Shown: piece by piece, positions 8,149-17,450 of the stretch
Layout of the letters: each line of letters starts with the position of its first letter
Position numbering within the stretch: the stretch's first letter is position 1
Assembly (NCBI GenBank): GCA_036378955.1
Contig: DASUVM010000009.1
Span: 104,242 to 168,241 of the forward strand
DNA: 64,000 bases
Direction: 5' to 3'
Origin: DASUVM01 sp036378955
GTDB taxonomy: Bacteria; Patescibacteriota; Saccharimonadia; Saccharimonadales; Saccharimonadaceae
Program-made: the position numbers and the translations under genes
The notes under the pieces: generated by a model
The model's input: only the letters and a program-made list of their open reading frames with translations
Told to the model about the DNA's origin: nothing
Databases searched by the model: none

Positions 8149-9304
8149 ATTTGCCCCATTAGCTGAACGTGTTCGGCCTCAGCAGCTTGAAGATGTCATT
8201 GGCCAGGCTAAGCTTTTGCATGAGAATAGCCTGCTTAAAAACGTCGTTGCCAGCAAAATACCAGTCAATGTAATTTTTTGGGGGCCGCCTGGTACCGGCA
8301 AAACGACCCTCGCGCGCATTATCGCCCGTGAATGCAAAGCCGATTTTATAGAAATAAGTGCAGTGCAGGCGAAAAAAAGCGATGTTAATGACGTCGTAGA
8401 GCGTGCCAAAGTAAACCAGGCCGAAGGCCATCGAACCATTCTATTTGTTGATGAAATTCACCGTTTCAATAAAGCACAGCAAGATGCGTTTTTGCCGCAT
8501 GTCGAAAGTGGCCTCTTAACGCTCATTGGCGCTACCACTGAAAACCCCAGTTTTGAAGTAATTCGCCCTCTGTTGAGTCGTTCGCGTGTAGTGGTGCTTG
8601 AGCCACTTGATGACGATGCTATTATCGCGCTTGTCAAGCGAACGCTCAAAACCGAATATAGCATCTTAAAACCTAGCAGTGAGGCTGTAGCTGAAATAGC
8701 CAAACTGAGTGGTGGTGATGCCCGCAAAGCACTCGGTATACTTGAGCTGGCGCTGCAACTTAATAAAAAACTTACAGTTGCAACGGTCTACGAGGCCGCC
8801 CAAGCCGACATTCGAGCCTTCGATAAAGGTGGCGAGATGCACTATGACCTAATCAGCGCCTTTATTAAAAGTATGCGCGGGAGTCAGCCCGAGGCAGCGC
8901 TTTACTACCTAGCGCGCATGCTGGCTGCTGGCGAAGATCCAAAATTTATTGCCCGCCGTATGATTATATTTGCCTCTGAAGATATCGGCCTCGCTGGGAA
9001 TGGTGCCCTAGGCCTGGCGGTGGCTGTTTTTGAAGCAGTTGAGCGGGTTGGTCTGCCTGAAGCAAAATATGCGCTTTATCACGGAGTATTGGCGCTGTCA
9101 AAATCACAAAAATCGCGCGAAGTTGCCACTCGCATGTCTGAAGCTCAAACACTCGAACAGCAATACCCCCATGCCGCCGTTCCACTGCACCTTCGTAATG
9201 CCCCAACTAAGCTTATGAAAGAACTTGGCTATAGCAAGGGCTATAAATGGCAGGCGGATTTTCAACACCAGAAGGGCTTTTTGCCAGAAGAAATGAGCCG
9301 TTAA
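8132..9304 (+). CDS. rarA: Replication-associated recombination protein A (RarA/MgsA)
   Basis: A 390-residue AAA+ ATPase of the clamp-loader-like RarA family, acting at stalled replication forks. Walker A is GPPGTGKT (about residue 53), Walker B LFVDEIHRF, sensor 1 GATTENPSFEV, arginine finger region RPLLSRSRV, and the C-terminal tetramerisation part contains the typical RRMIIFASEDIGLA and KYALYHGVLALSKSQKS. The ATG at 8132 (MTPTNEFAPL) fits the family start and lies inside the end of ndh, so translation is probably coupled. Confidence 0.95.
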   Translation: MTPTNEFAPLAERVRPQQLEDVIGQAKLLHENSLLKNVVASKIPVNVIFWGPPGTGKTTLARIIARECKADFIEISAVQAKKSDVNDVVERAKVNQAEGHRTILFVDEIHRFNKAQQDAFLPHVESGLLTLIGATTENPSFEVIRPLLSRSRVVVLEPLDDDAIIALVKRTLKTEYSILKPSSEAVAEIAKLSGGDARKALGILELALQLNKKLTVATVYEAAQADIRAFDKGGEMHYDLISAFIKSMRGSQPEAALYYLARMLAAGEDPKFIARRMIIFASEDIGLAGNGALGLAVAVFEAVERVGLPEAKYALYHGVLALSKSQKSREVATRMSEAQTLEQQYPHAAVPLHLRNAPTKLMKELGYSKGYKWQADFQHQKGFLPEEMSR

Positions 9305-9448
9305 CTTCTTATCATTTAGTGTTGTACGAAGCAGAACAGGACTCAGTTATATCATAGGGGGAGAAGCTCTTTGGCTGCTTAGCCGAATTGCTCCATGAGG
9401 CATGCTCATCAGATCTGCTTGATCCGCCCCCCGCCCTCTCTGGCACCT

Positions 9449-9832
9449 TTAGCTACGACGAATATATGTGTGGCTGTAATCGAGTTCGATCATTTTCAGA
9501 ACATGCTCGATTTCTTCCGGAGCAACCTCTAGTGTTTCCCAGTTAGGAAGATCAGTTTCTTGCAGAGTCGCGAGCCACTCGAGTTGCATATTTTCGAGAA
9601 TTCTCTTACCGAACAAGATAGCTAGCTTTCGAATATATAGCCCACCGTCACCCAGTGGGTATTGAACGAGTATCTCGATGCAATCTTCATTGGCGCAGTC
9701 GTCATGACCGCACCTCTCGATGGGCACCTCTCCCAGAAACATCAGCCATCCTTCAGCTGGTAGCTTCTCTGGCAGGTGAATTGCCAACGTGCTACGCAAT
9801 GCAGGGTGCTCGGTAGCGTGGATGATGGGCAT
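9449..9832 (-). CDS. Hypothetical protein, soluble
   Basis: The 127-residue acidic product has no membrane span or signal. A cluster CGHDDCANEDC (about residues 41-51) holds three Cys and a His close together, which might bind a metal, but the rest matches no family I know. It begins at ATG with only a weak ribosome binding site. It sits alone between two plus-strand genes and is oriented against both. Confidence 0.5.
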   Translation of the reverse strand: MPIIHATEHPALRSTLAIHLPEKLPAEGWLMFLGEVPIERCGHDDCANEDCIEILVQYPLGDGGLYIRKLAILFGKRILENMQLEWLATLQETDLPNWETLEVAPEEIEHVLKMIELDYSHTYIRRS

Positions 9833-10073
9833 GATCAGTCCAATCTCGGTAAGCTTAATCTAGCTGGAATTGCCAGAACCCACTCAAGAGCCTGTTCTGC
9901 TAATTGCAGGTAAGAACCTTAACAATTAGGTATATTATAAATTTTAAATGCAGTTAATGCAAATGCCGTCAGGCAGCGACACATTTTTCCGGCAAACGAG
10001 TTGTCTTTCGCTCTTTCGGCAGCTATAATTGGAGGTAAGCATAAACAAATTCGGGTACCAAAAAAAGAGGGGT

Positions 10074-11291
10074 ATGAAAATACTAATGCTTGGGTGGGAA
10101 TTGCCTCCGCATAACAGTGGTGGCCTTGGGGTAGCCTGCTATCATTTAGCAAAACAGCTTGCACAAGAAGGTGTTTCAATTGATTTTGTTTTGCCTTATA
10201 AAGCTGAGCATAGCATTAATTTTATGAGAATTCATTCAGCGACCCAGGTAAGGCCTGAAGTGGTGCAACTTCCGGGTGCTTACGATAGCGCTTGTTATGC
10301 ATGTGAAGATTCTGAAGCCTGTGAGCATATCGAACCGACGACACTCCGCAAACAACAGGTTCATTACACCAAGCATGTTGAAAAAATGGTCAAAAAAGAG
10401 ACACCCGATGTTATTCATGCTCACGACTGGCTGACATTCGAGGCGGGCATGCGCGCTAAACAGCTCACTGGTAAACCGTTGATTGCCCATGTGCATGCCA
10501 CCGAATTTGACCGCAGTGGCGAACATCACGGTAACCCGCTGGTGCACGAAATTGAATACAACGGCCTGATGATGGCAGACAAAATTATCGCCGTTAGCCA
10601 CATTACCAAAGAGCTTATCGTGAAAGAATATGACATCTCGGCCGATAAAATCGAAGTCGTTCATAATAGTATCGACATCGGCTCGCTTGAGCCGATTGAT
10701 GGTGCCAACACCTATACGTATGTTGAAGCAATGAAAAATCGTGGCTATAAGGTGGTAGTAAGCGTCGGTCGTTTAACTGTACAAAAAGGCCTCAATTATC
10801 TGTTAGATGCAGCCCGGCGAGCCATTTATATCGAGCCCAAGTTATTGTTCTTGATTGCCGGCTCGGGTGAGTTGCGCAACGAGCTACTACTACAGTCAGC
10901 CCAGCTTGGCATTGCTGAGAACATATTATTTACCGGTTTTGTGCGTGGCAAGGCTTGGCGCGACGCCTATGCTATTGGTGATATGTTTGTTATGCCATCA
11001 GTGAGCGAGCCATTTGGCTTAGTGGCGCTCGAAGCTGCTGGCTATGGCAATGCGCTGTTGCTTTCAAAACAATCTGGTGTTGCCGAGGTATTGGTGAATA
11101 AATTAACCTATGACTTTTGGGACACGCAAAAGTTGGCCGACCAAATTGTGGCAATTGCCCAGCATGATGCGCTGCGCCACACGCTCCACCAAGAGGCAAC
11201 GAAAGAATATGCTACCTTCTCATGGCAAAAGGCAACCAATACATTTCTGGCAATTTATGAAAATCTCAAGCCAGCCGAGGCCCTTGTATGA
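10074..11291 (+). CDS. Glycosyltransferase family 4/5-type (glycogen synthase-like)
   Basis: A 405-residue GT-B fold enzyme. The N-terminal domain begins MKILMLGWELPPHNSGGLGVACY, with the GGLG loop that in glycogen synthases contacts the nucleotide-sugar phosphate. The C-terminal domain has VSVGRLTVQKGLNYLLDA and the EPFGLVALEAAGYG segment, whose E-x7-E signature binds the nucleotide sugar. The ATG at 10074 directly follows AGAGGGG; an open frame upstream from a TTG is less likely. It is translationally coupled (ATGA) to a GH57 enzyme and then a GH15 enzyme, so the likely role is glucan synthesis from ADP- or UDP-glucose. GT4 versus GT5 cannot be settled by eye. Confidence 0.85.
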   Translation: MKILMLGWELPPHNSGGLGVACYHLAKQLAQEGVSIDFVLPYKAEHSINFMRIHSATQVRPEVVQLPGAYDSACYACEDSEACEHIEPTTLRKQQVHYTKHVEKMVKKETPDVIHAHDWLTFEAGMRAKQLTGKPLIAHVHATEFDRSGEHHGNPLVHEIEYNGLMMADKIIAVSHITKELIVKEYDISADKIEVVHNSIDIGSLEPIDGANTYTYVEAMKNRGYKVVVSVGRLTVQKGLNYLLDAARRAIYIEPKLLFLIAGSGELRNELLLQSAQLGIAENILFTGFVRGKAWRDAYAIGDMFVMPSVSEPFGLVALEAAGYGNALLLSKQSGVAEVLVNKLTYDFWDTQKLADQIVAIAQHDALRHTLHQEATKEYATFSWQKATNTFLAIYENLKPAEALV

Positions 11292-12508
11292 GTAAGAGGG
11301 CGGTCGTACTCTACTTGCACGTTCACCAGCCATGGCGGGTGCGGCCGTATACCGTGTTTGAGGCCGGGCGTGATCATAATTATTTTTTTGAGCCTAACCC
11401 GCGGGGTGATGCCAATAATGAAGCGATTTTTAAAAAAGTCGCCGAAAAATCGTATCTGCCAGCGAACCGATTATTACTAGAACTGCTTAATAAACACCCT
11501 GAATTTAAGGTTTCTCTTTCGATCACTGGCACGGTAATTGAACAGATGGAACAATTCTCGCCCGATGTTCTACAGAGTTTTAAAGCTATTTTTGATACCG
11601 GCCAGGCAGAGATGGTTGGCGAAACCTACTACCACAGCCTTGCCTTTTTCTATAGCCGGTTCGAATTTGTGAAGCAAGTGCGCATGCACGAAGAAAAGGT
11701 GAAAACGGTGTTTGGCATTACCCCAAAAATTTTCCGTAACACCGAATTTGCCTACAATAACGATCTTGCCTATTGGGCCGATAAAGCAGGCTATAAGGGA
11801 ATTCTAACCGAAGGCTGGGACCCAATTTTAGACTGGCGTAGCCCGAACTTTGTCTACCGCCCCAGCTATACCGAGAATATTCGTTTACTAATGAAGAACT
11901 ACCGTATGAGCGACGATATCGGCTTTCGTTTTAGTGACAAACATTGGCGCGAATGGCCCTTAACAGCAGAAAAATACGTGCAATGGATCAATTCGCTCGA
12001 CAAAACCCAAACAAATATCAATTTATTTATGGATTACGAAACTTTTGGTGAGCACCAATGGTCCGACACTGGTATTTTCGACTTCTTAAAAGAACTGCCA
12101 AGAGAGTTCTTGAAGTTTGAAGGTAACACTTTCATGACGCCCTCTGAGGTAATTGACGCGTTTGAGCCGGTTGACGAAATTGATATTCCCTACACCATCA
12201 CTTGGGCCGATACTGAACGCGACTTAACGGCCTGGATCGGCAACGACATGCAAAAACAAGCTATTAAAATGCTCTATGAGCTTGAAAACGAGATACTCGC
12301 CACCGAAGATAAAGTGTTAATTGACGACTGGCGGCGCTTACAAACCTCAGACCACACCTATTACATGTGCACCAAATGGTTTAATGACGGCGACGTCCAT
12401 GCTTACTTTAGCCCGTATGATTCACCGTATGACGCCTTTATTTATTTTATGAATGCCTTGCGCGACCTGCGGCTACGTGTTTTAAAACACCACGAGGGCG
12501 TTGTTTAA
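11288..12508 (+). CDS. Glycoside hydrolase family 57 (alpha-amylase/branching-type)
   Basis: The 406-residue product has the GH57 conserved regions in order: a His-x-His-Gln-Pro start (YLHVHQPWR, about residue 10), IFRNTEFAY around 145 with the presumed nucleophile glutamate, and LFMDYETFGEHQW around 245 with the presumed acid/base aspartate. The family cleaves or transfers alpha-glucan linkages in the cytoplasm. It is cytoplasmic (no signal) and overlaps both neighbours (ATGA and TAATG), so the three enzymes are probably produced together. Amylase, 4-alpha-glucanotransferase or branching activity cannot be distinguished from sequence alone. Confidence 0.88.
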   Translation: MSKRAVVLYLHVHQPWRVRPYTVFEAGRDHNYFFEPNPRGDANNEAIFKKVAEKSYLPANRLLLELLNKHPEFKVSLSITGTVIEQMEQFSPDVLQSFKAIFDTGQAEMVGETYYHSLAFFYSRFEFVKQVRMHEEKVKTVFGITPKIFRNTEFAYNNDLAYWADKAGYKGILTEGWDPILDWRSPNFVYRPSYTENIRLLMKNYRMSDDIGFRFSDKHWREWPLTAEKYVQWINSLDKTQTNINLFMDYETFGEHQWSDTGIFDFLKELPREFLKFEGNTFMTPSEVIDAFEPVDEIDIPYTITWADTERDLTAWIGNDMQKQAIKMLYELENEILATEDKVLIDDWRRLQTSDHTYYMCTKWFNDGDVHAYFSPYDSPYDAFIYFMNALRDLRLRVLKHHEGVV

Positions 12509-14478
12509 TGTCGCGACCGATAACACTTTCAAACGGCGGACTCCACATTGGCATTAATCGTTTTGGTATGGTGCACGATTTTTACTACCCTTACATTGGG
12601 TTAGAAAACCACGCGACTGCTAAGCAAATGCGCCATAAAATTGGCATTTGGATTGATTATGAATTCAGCTGGCTCGATGACAACAGCTGGGAGTTTCGCC
12701 AAGTTTATGAGCCTGGAGCGCTCATTGGCATTACCACTGCGCGTAGCAGTCGGCTTGGCATAACAATGATATTTCATGATTGTGTTGACAGTGAAATCGA
12801 TGCTTTTTTACGTTCAATTGAAGTTTTTAACCATAGTGACAAACCGCGGCACTTTAGGCTATTTATGCATCAGGTATTCATGATTAGCAACTCGCTCAGT
12901 GGCGACACTGCTCAGTATTTGCCCGGCGAGGCGGCAATTTTACACTACAAGGGCCACCGAGCATTTGTTATTGGTGCCGAGAATCACCGAAACCAAACTT
13001 TTGACCAATATGCGATTGGTATTTTTGGCATTGAAGGAAAAGAAGGCACATTTCGCGACGCCGAAGATGGTGAGCTTTCAGGTAACGCTGTTGAGCATGG
13101 CCGGCCCGATTCGGTAATTCGCTGTACGCTCGACATTGAGGCCCACGGCTCGGCTCGCGTTAACTACTGGGTGACCTGTGGCCGTACTCAAAAAGCGGCA
13201 ATTGCCTTGCATCGTGCTATTGTTGACGACAGCGTTTATCACCGGCAAGCGGTGACTGAACAATCATGGCGTTTCTGGCTCGATCGCTCCAAAGAAGCTC
13301 GTACATTGGTACCAAAAGAGCTTGAGCAAAGTTTTACGCACTCGCTGTTGATTACAAAATCGCACATTGATAGCCGTGGCGGTGTGGTGGCAAGCACTGA
13401 TACCGCCATGCTTAATTATGCCCGCGATTCATATGCCTATTGTTGGCCGCGCGACGGGGCCTACGCCCTTTGGCCGCTTTTGCGGCTAGGCTATCAAGAT
13501 GAATTACAGCGTTTTTTTGAGTTTTGTAAGCGCGGGCTTTCGGCTGATGGCTTTTTAGTGCATAAATATCAAGCTGACGGTGCTATTGGCAGCAGTTGGC
13601 ACCCCTATATTTATGCAGGCAAACCCGAGCCGCCAATTCAAGAGGATGAAACGGCAATCGTGCTTTTTCTGTGCGGGCAATATTACCAGCAAACCAATGA
13701 TGAATTTTTCTTAAAGTACTATTACCCATCACTCGTCAAGCCAATGGCCAATTTTTTGGCAAATTACATCGATCGTGATACGAAGCTACCCCATGCCAGT
13801 TATGATTTGTGGGAGGAAAAGTTTCTAACCTCAACTTACACTACAGCAGTTGTGTGCGGAGCGCTTAACTTAGCATCACAATTGGCAGAGAAGGTCGGTG
13901 ACGAACCAGCGGCAATCGGCTGGCAACTCGTTGCCGCCGACATGCGGCAATCTGCCCAAGAGCTATTGTTTAATAAAGATCGCAAGTTCTTTTATAAAGG
14001 TGTTCGTATTGCGCACGGATCTGTCGCCTATCATGACGATGTGATCGATATATCAAGTTTTTACGGCGCCTACATGTTTGGCTTATTCGACATTAAAAGT
14101 GAAGAAGTTCAAGTAAGCTTCGAGACACTGGGCCGAACTTTCGACTTTAGCATCAACCCGCAGCAAGTCACCCCTATGCCTCGCTACGAAAGAGATCGCT
14201 ATAACGCAGTTGACCCACAAAATGGTAACCCTTGGTTTATTACTACTCTTTGGTTGGCGCAATACTATCTTGAAATCGGTAATATCGAACAAGCGCAGAT
14301 GATCGTTAATTGGGTGCGAGACCACATGCTGCCCTCAGGCGTGCTTTCTGAACAGATTAATCCGTTTAATTTCTCGCAGTACATTTCAGTGGCACCGCTC
14401 ACCTGGAGCCAGGCAGAATACATGAACACTGTGCTTGATTTAATGTCACATCTTGATGGCAATGCCGGGGCAAGATAG
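12508..14478 (+). CDS. Glycoside hydrolase family 15 (glucoamylase-like)
   Basis: A 656-residue protein with an N-terminal beta-sandwich domain (about 1-250) and a C-terminal (alpha/alpha)6 barrel. YAYCWPRDGAYALWP (about residue 311), YDLWEEKFLTS (about 434) and PLTWSQAEYM near the end are the standard GH15 catalytic signatures, the last carrying the presumed catalytic base. The enzyme releases glucose from non-reducing ends of alpha-glucans. There is no signal peptide, so the substrate would be intracellular, such as a storage glucan or imported maltodextrin. The ATG overlaps the GH57 stop as TAATG. Confidence 0.92.
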   Translation: MSRPITLSNGGLHIGINRFGMVHDFYYPYIGLENHATAKQMRHKIGIWIDYEFSWLDDNSWEFRQVYEPGALIGITTARSSRLGITMIFHDCVDSEIDAFLRSIEVFNHSDKPRHFRLFMHQVFMISNSLSGDTAQYLPGEAAILHYKGHRAFVIGAENHRNQTFDQYAIGIFGIEGKEGTFRDAEDGELSGNAVEHGRPDSVIRCTLDIEAHGSARVNYWVTCGRTQKAAIALHRAIVDDSVYHRQAVTEQSWRFWLDRSKEARTLVPKELEQSFTHSLLITKSHIDSRGGVVASTDTAMLNYARDSYAYCWPRDGAYALWPLLRLGYQDELQRFFEFCKRGLSADGFLVHKYQADGAIGSSWHPYIYAGKPEPPIQEDETAIVLFLCGQYYQQTNDEFFLKYYYPSLVKPMANFLANYIDRDTKLPHASYDLWEEKFLTSTYTTAVVCGALNLASQLAEKVGDEPAAIGWQLVAADMRQSAQELLFNKDRKFFYKGVRIAHGSVAYHDDVIDISSFYGAYMFGLFDIKSEEVQVSFETLGRTFDFSINPQQVTPMPRYERDRYNAVDPQNGNPWFITTLWLAQYYLEIGNIEQAQMIVNWVRDHMLPSGVLSEQINPFNFSQYISVAPLTWSQAEYMNTVLDLMSHLDGNAGAR

Positions 14479-15174
14479 ATGCCTGCCAACCTACTAAAAA
14501 AATGGGGTGCACTGTTGCGGCCAAGCCTCAGTAAGCGGGCTATTAAAGCGTTTGCAAAACGCTTCGACCTTGTGTATTTTGGCCATATCGACCATCGATA
14601 CGATGAACATGCAGTCATTCGTGGGGTAACGGCTTCGGCGCATCATATCGACAATCATTTTGCCGTCGGTACGCTAAAAGGGCGGGATATGAGTGTACTC
14701 GAGCGCACGAATACACTTCGTTTTCCAGGTAAGCCTGCGAGCGAATATACCTGGATAATCTTACAAATTGATTTGAGCGATGGGCTTGAGCTGCCGCATA
14801 TTTTTATCGATGCTTTTCACCACGATGAGTTATTCTACGCTAATTTATTCGTAAATTTTGCCAACTTTCAGTTGGCACAAAGCTTGTTTGTGCATCATGA
14901 CCCCTTGTTTCATCAGCACTTCAAGGTCTATGTACCGACCGACAAGTTTGATGATGTTGCCGCCCTCTTTGACAATGAAACAACCAGTATGCTGGCACAC
15001 CATTTTACGAAGTTCGATTACGAAATTGAAGACAATATACTCTATGTCTACGCCAGTAATCAGTATGCTACCGAACGAGATATTGAGCAGATGGCGCGCA
15101 TTGGATTATGGCTGGCTAATAAGCTAGAAGCACAAGCTTCACATCTTCAGAGCCTGCATCAGGCAAATAAATAA
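14479..15174 (+). CDS. Conserved-looking hypothetical protein of the glucan cluster
   Basis: A 231-residue soluble protein whose ATG follows directly on the GH15 stop, with no gap, so it is almost certainly the fourth gene of the operon. It is rich in His and aromatic residues (AFHHDELFYANLFVNF, SLFVHHDPLFHQHF) and lacks membrane spans. It has no recognised domain. The start of the protein (RPSLSKRAIKAFAKRFDLVYFG) is basic, the body acidic. Its position suggests a role tied to glucan turnover or to sensing it, but that is inference. Confidence 0.7.
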   Translation: MPANLLKKWGALLRPSLSKRAIKAFAKRFDLVYFGHIDHRYDEHAVIRGVTASAHHIDNHFAVGTLKGRDMSVLERTNTLRFPGKPASEYTWIILQIDLSDGLELPHIFIDAFHHDELFYANLFVNFANFQLAQSLFVHHDPLFHQHFKVYVPTDKFDDVAALFDNETTSMLAHHFTKFDYEIEDNILYVYASNQYATERDIEQMARIGLWLANKLEAQASHLQSLHQANK

Positions 15175-15251
15175 ACCGCATTATTTATGTGTCGCTAAAG
15201 CCAATAACGAAAGAGATTCTGGAGCTTACCAGCTTTTAGTAGTCAGAAAGC

Positions 15252-15458
15252 CTAGTGCTTGCGAGCTTTTACTTCATTACGGCCAAGATTTTTCTTTACT
15301 TCGGTAAATTCAGCATGGGCACGAATTTTTTTGTCGTAACGGCGAAGCACGAGTTTTTCAGTTGTGTTGCGAAGGTTTTTTGTAGTATAAATAGCAGTCC
15401 CGGTTTTAGGGTTAACGAGTCTAATTACCTTTCGCTGCTGATTCTTCTTTTTTGCCAT
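15252..15458 (-). CDS. rpmG: 50S ribosomal protein bL33, zinc-less form
   Basis: The 68-residue basic protein begins MAKKKNQQRKVIRLVNPKTG and carries YTTKNLRNTTEKLVLRRYDKK, the bL33 core. It has no cysteines at all, so it is the C-minus type that does not bind zinc. A C-terminal extension of about ten residues follows the usual end. It lies downstream of tRNA-Thr(GGT), an arrangement often seen for rpmG, and may share its transcript. Confidence 0.9.
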   Translation of the reverse strand: MAKKKNQQRKVIRLVNPKTGTAIYTTKNLRNTTEKLVLRRYDKKIRAHAEFTEVKKNLGRNEVKARKH

Positions 15459-15521
15459 CTCTTTAGCCTTATATTTTTTACAAACTTACAATATTTTATC
15501 AGTTTTGAGCAATAAATTCAA

Positions 15522-15558
15522 TACTTGGAGCCACGATCGGGACTTGAACCCGAGACCC
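15522..15558. repeat. Duplicate of the 3' end of tRNA-Thr(GGT)
   Basis: These 37 nt are identical to 15642-15678, which hold the CCA end, acceptor strand and T-arm of tRNA-Thr(GGT). The copy has no matching 5' half, so it is not a functional tRNA. A direct repeat of a tRNA 3' end is the classic footprint of integration into a tRNA gene, here only 120 bp apart. A short inverted repeat (gagttgcc / ggcaagtc, one mismatch) lies next to it. Confidence 0.85.
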
Positions 15559-15645
15559 GTGAGTTGCCAGCGGCAAGTCACGAAGGGCCAATACTGCATC
15601 AGCAGGGGCGGCCCTCATAGCAAACTGAAAATCCTGAATATTACT

Positions 15646-15720
<75 letters not shown>

Positions 15721-15742
15721 ACGACACCAAAATATCAGTGCA

Positions 15743-15771
15743 ATTATATCTGTTTCGCCTTGCAAATTCAA
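15743..15771 (-). promoter_or_regulatory. Promoter of tRNA-Thr(GGT)
   Basis: On the minus strand TTGAAT (15766-15771) and TATAAT (15743-15748) are 17 nt apart, and the -10 box ends about 22 nt before the mature 5' end of the tRNA. This is a close match to a housekeeping sigma-70 promoter. Confidence 0.75.
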
Positions 15772-15795
15772 GCTTATGCCATCTAAGCCATGTTA

Positions 15796-16032
15796 CTATT
15801 TAACTTTTGCCTTTACGCGCAGCCGTTTTAAAGATGAACCAATCTTTTTAAGATATTTCGTGAGCATATAAATAGCATACCCTGCGATAGTAGCCAGCAA
15901 CAGCCCAATAAGGCTGAGATACAGCCAGTCAGCGCCGGCGAAGATTGCAATAATGAGCCCCAGGCCAACCAAAAAGAGGCCAAGCACTAGTGTTGTTAAG
16001 CTTGCGATAAACAGCATAAATATATTTCTCAT
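15796..16032 (-). CDS. Small two-span membrane protein, unknown
   Basis: The 78-residue product has two strongly hydrophobic segments (about residues 4-30 and 34-58) and a very basic tail (KYLKKIGSSLKRLRVKAKVK), which by the positive-inside rule places the C-terminus in the cytoplasm. It resembles phage-shock- or holin-sized orphan membrane proteins only in topology; I see no family motif. Confidence 0.55.
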   Translation of the reverse strand: MRNIFMLFIASLTTLVLGLFLVGLGLIIAIFAGADWLYLSLIGLLLATIAGYAIYMLTKYLKKIGSSLKRLRVKAKVK

Positions 16033-16129
16033 GTTTTTAGTATATCATCTAGTCTTTACTGCTACCCATAAGCCAAGACTCCTGCGAGAGCGTCAGGCTC
16101 GTGATGCTTTCTTAACAAAATAAAAAACG

Positions 16130-16185
16130 GCACTTGCCATGAGCAGTTTGACCTGTGGTGGTCAAGGGTTGCTCATGGCAAGTGC
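16130..16185 (-). terminator. Strong terminator hairpin for the gene at 16210
   Basis: Arms gcacttgccatgagca (16130-16145) and its exact complement (16170-16185) give a 16-bp perfect stem with a further 6-bp inner stem (ttgacc/ggtcaa). On the minus strand it is followed by GTTTTTTATTTTG, a real U-tract, so it works as an intrinsic terminator for the minus-strand gene just upstream. Confidence 0.85.
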
Positions 16186-16209
16186 TTCTTCGGCTTGCCC
16201 AGCTTCCAG

Positions 16210-16587
16210 TCAGATGTAGTGCCTGAGGGCTTCCAGCATCGGCGGAACACTGAGTGTGTCGCCTTGCTCCCTGTGGCAATCATCGAGCAGCTTGTCGGCG
16301 GTAGAACTGTCGAACTGGGGAAGTTTGCTGATCCAGGGGAAGCAATGACTGAGATGATCATTCACCCGCCGTTGAAGACGGAGAGTATCTGAGCCGTTGA
16401 GGAACGCGGTGTCTACTCCTGCCAAATAGTCGCGTAATTGCTTCACCAGCCATCTCTTGTCATCCGGCACAAGCTGATAAGAGAAGTAACCAGAGAGCAC
16501 GACCTCTATTGAAAAATCCCTGGCTTCCATTCCTTGCCCTTCGCTAGTCGGGGAGCGTCGATATACTAAAGTATACCATAAAGTCAT
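16210..16587 (-). CDS. Hypothetical protein, soluble
   Basis: The reading frame encodes up to 125 residues; the ATG at 16530 (MEARDFSIEV, about 106 residues) is an alternative start. The product is polar and helical-looking, with CHREQGD near the C-terminus. No domain is recognised. It is a stand-alone unit ended by a long perfect hairpin terminator, an arrangement shared by several orphan genes in this window. Confidence 0.5.
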   Translation of the reverse strand: MTLWYTLVYRRSPTSEGQGMEARDFSIEVVLSGYFSYQLVPDDKRWLVKQLRDYLAGVDTAFLNGSDTLRLQRRVNDHLSHCFPWISKLPQFDSSTADKLLDDCHREQGDTLSVPPMLEALRHYI

Positions 16588-16699
16588 TGTATCGTCTACC
16601 TATTGATGCCAGCAGGGTGCGAACGGGGCTTTAAACTAATAGCAGCTTTTGAATGCAAGAGATTCATCTTTTGTGTAAAAGTGCAGCGAGAAAACATAC

Positions 16700-17347
16700 C
16701 TATTTATTATTTCGGATGGTGATGCCTTCAATATAAGATGCAAAGCCTCCTTCCCAATATGTTTCAAAGAAAGCCTTATCGTCGACAATTCCTTTAAAAT
16801 AATAGGGTGTTTTATAGAATAGTATTTCTCTAACAGCATGGTCATTGCCGCTGCTTACTTCAGAGAAAAGTTTACGAAAGAAGTTAAGCGCCTTAGCATC
16901 TTTTTCAAGTAAAGCGGCATTGCCAGATAGCTCATCTTGTATAAAATGATACTCATAGGCAAATTCCTCAGCAAACACTCTTTTGGTTATATGTTTGACT
17001 CTTTTTTTCAGTATGTCTGAGGTTATGATAATGACGTTATCAGGCGTAAGGGCTTTAATGAGAGGTTTTGAAAATGCGTAATTACCGATAAGTTCAACAC
17101 TGATATCTTCTTTTATTACTTTTGCGTCGGGCAGCTCTTGCAAAATAAACTGCTTGCCAACTTCTGCCTCGGTCATTAAAAAGTTTTCAGTTACCCGGCC
17201 CCATCGGCCAGAAATAAAGAAGGTAATATCTTGTGTCTTATGATTTTGGCGAAAGTACTCAATTGCCCACTCGAGCCGTAAACGAAAACGTTGACTAGGT
17301 AATTCTTTTTCTACCTTGCCGCCATTGATAAAAAGTATTGTCTTCAT
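16700..17347 (-). CDS. DUF218 (YdcF/SanA/ElyC-like) family protein
   Basis: A 215-residue protein with a DUF218-like pattern: an N-terminal FINGGKV strand-loop, ISGRWG, the EAEVGKQFILQELPDAKVI helix-strand, IKEDISVELIGNYAFSKPLI matching the family's E-x-x-S-x-x-T-x-E-N region in outline, and VIIITSDILKKR. DUF218 members have Rossmann-like folds and some act in envelope or peptidoglycan processes. No signal peptide or membrane helix is evident here, so it is probably cytoplasmic. The specific substrate is unknown. Confidence 0.65.
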   Translation of the reverse strand: MKTILFINGGKVEKELPSQRFRLRLEWAIEYFRQNHKTQDITFFISGRWGRVTENFLMTEAEVGKQFILQELPDAKVIKEDISVELIGNYAFSKPLIKALTPDNVIIITSDILKKRVKHITKRVFAEEFAYEYHFIQDELSGNAALLEKDAKALNFFRKLFSEVSSGNDHAVREILFYKTPYYFKGIVDDKAFFETYWEGGFASYIEGITIRNNK

Positions 17348-17450
17348 CTTATAATTTTACAATACTTTGGGGCTATTTTAGGGTTAGCGGTGTTTTAACT
17401 AGAATTTATGTAGATACTGCCAATTAGTGTTTTCTTCTCAGTACTCGTTT

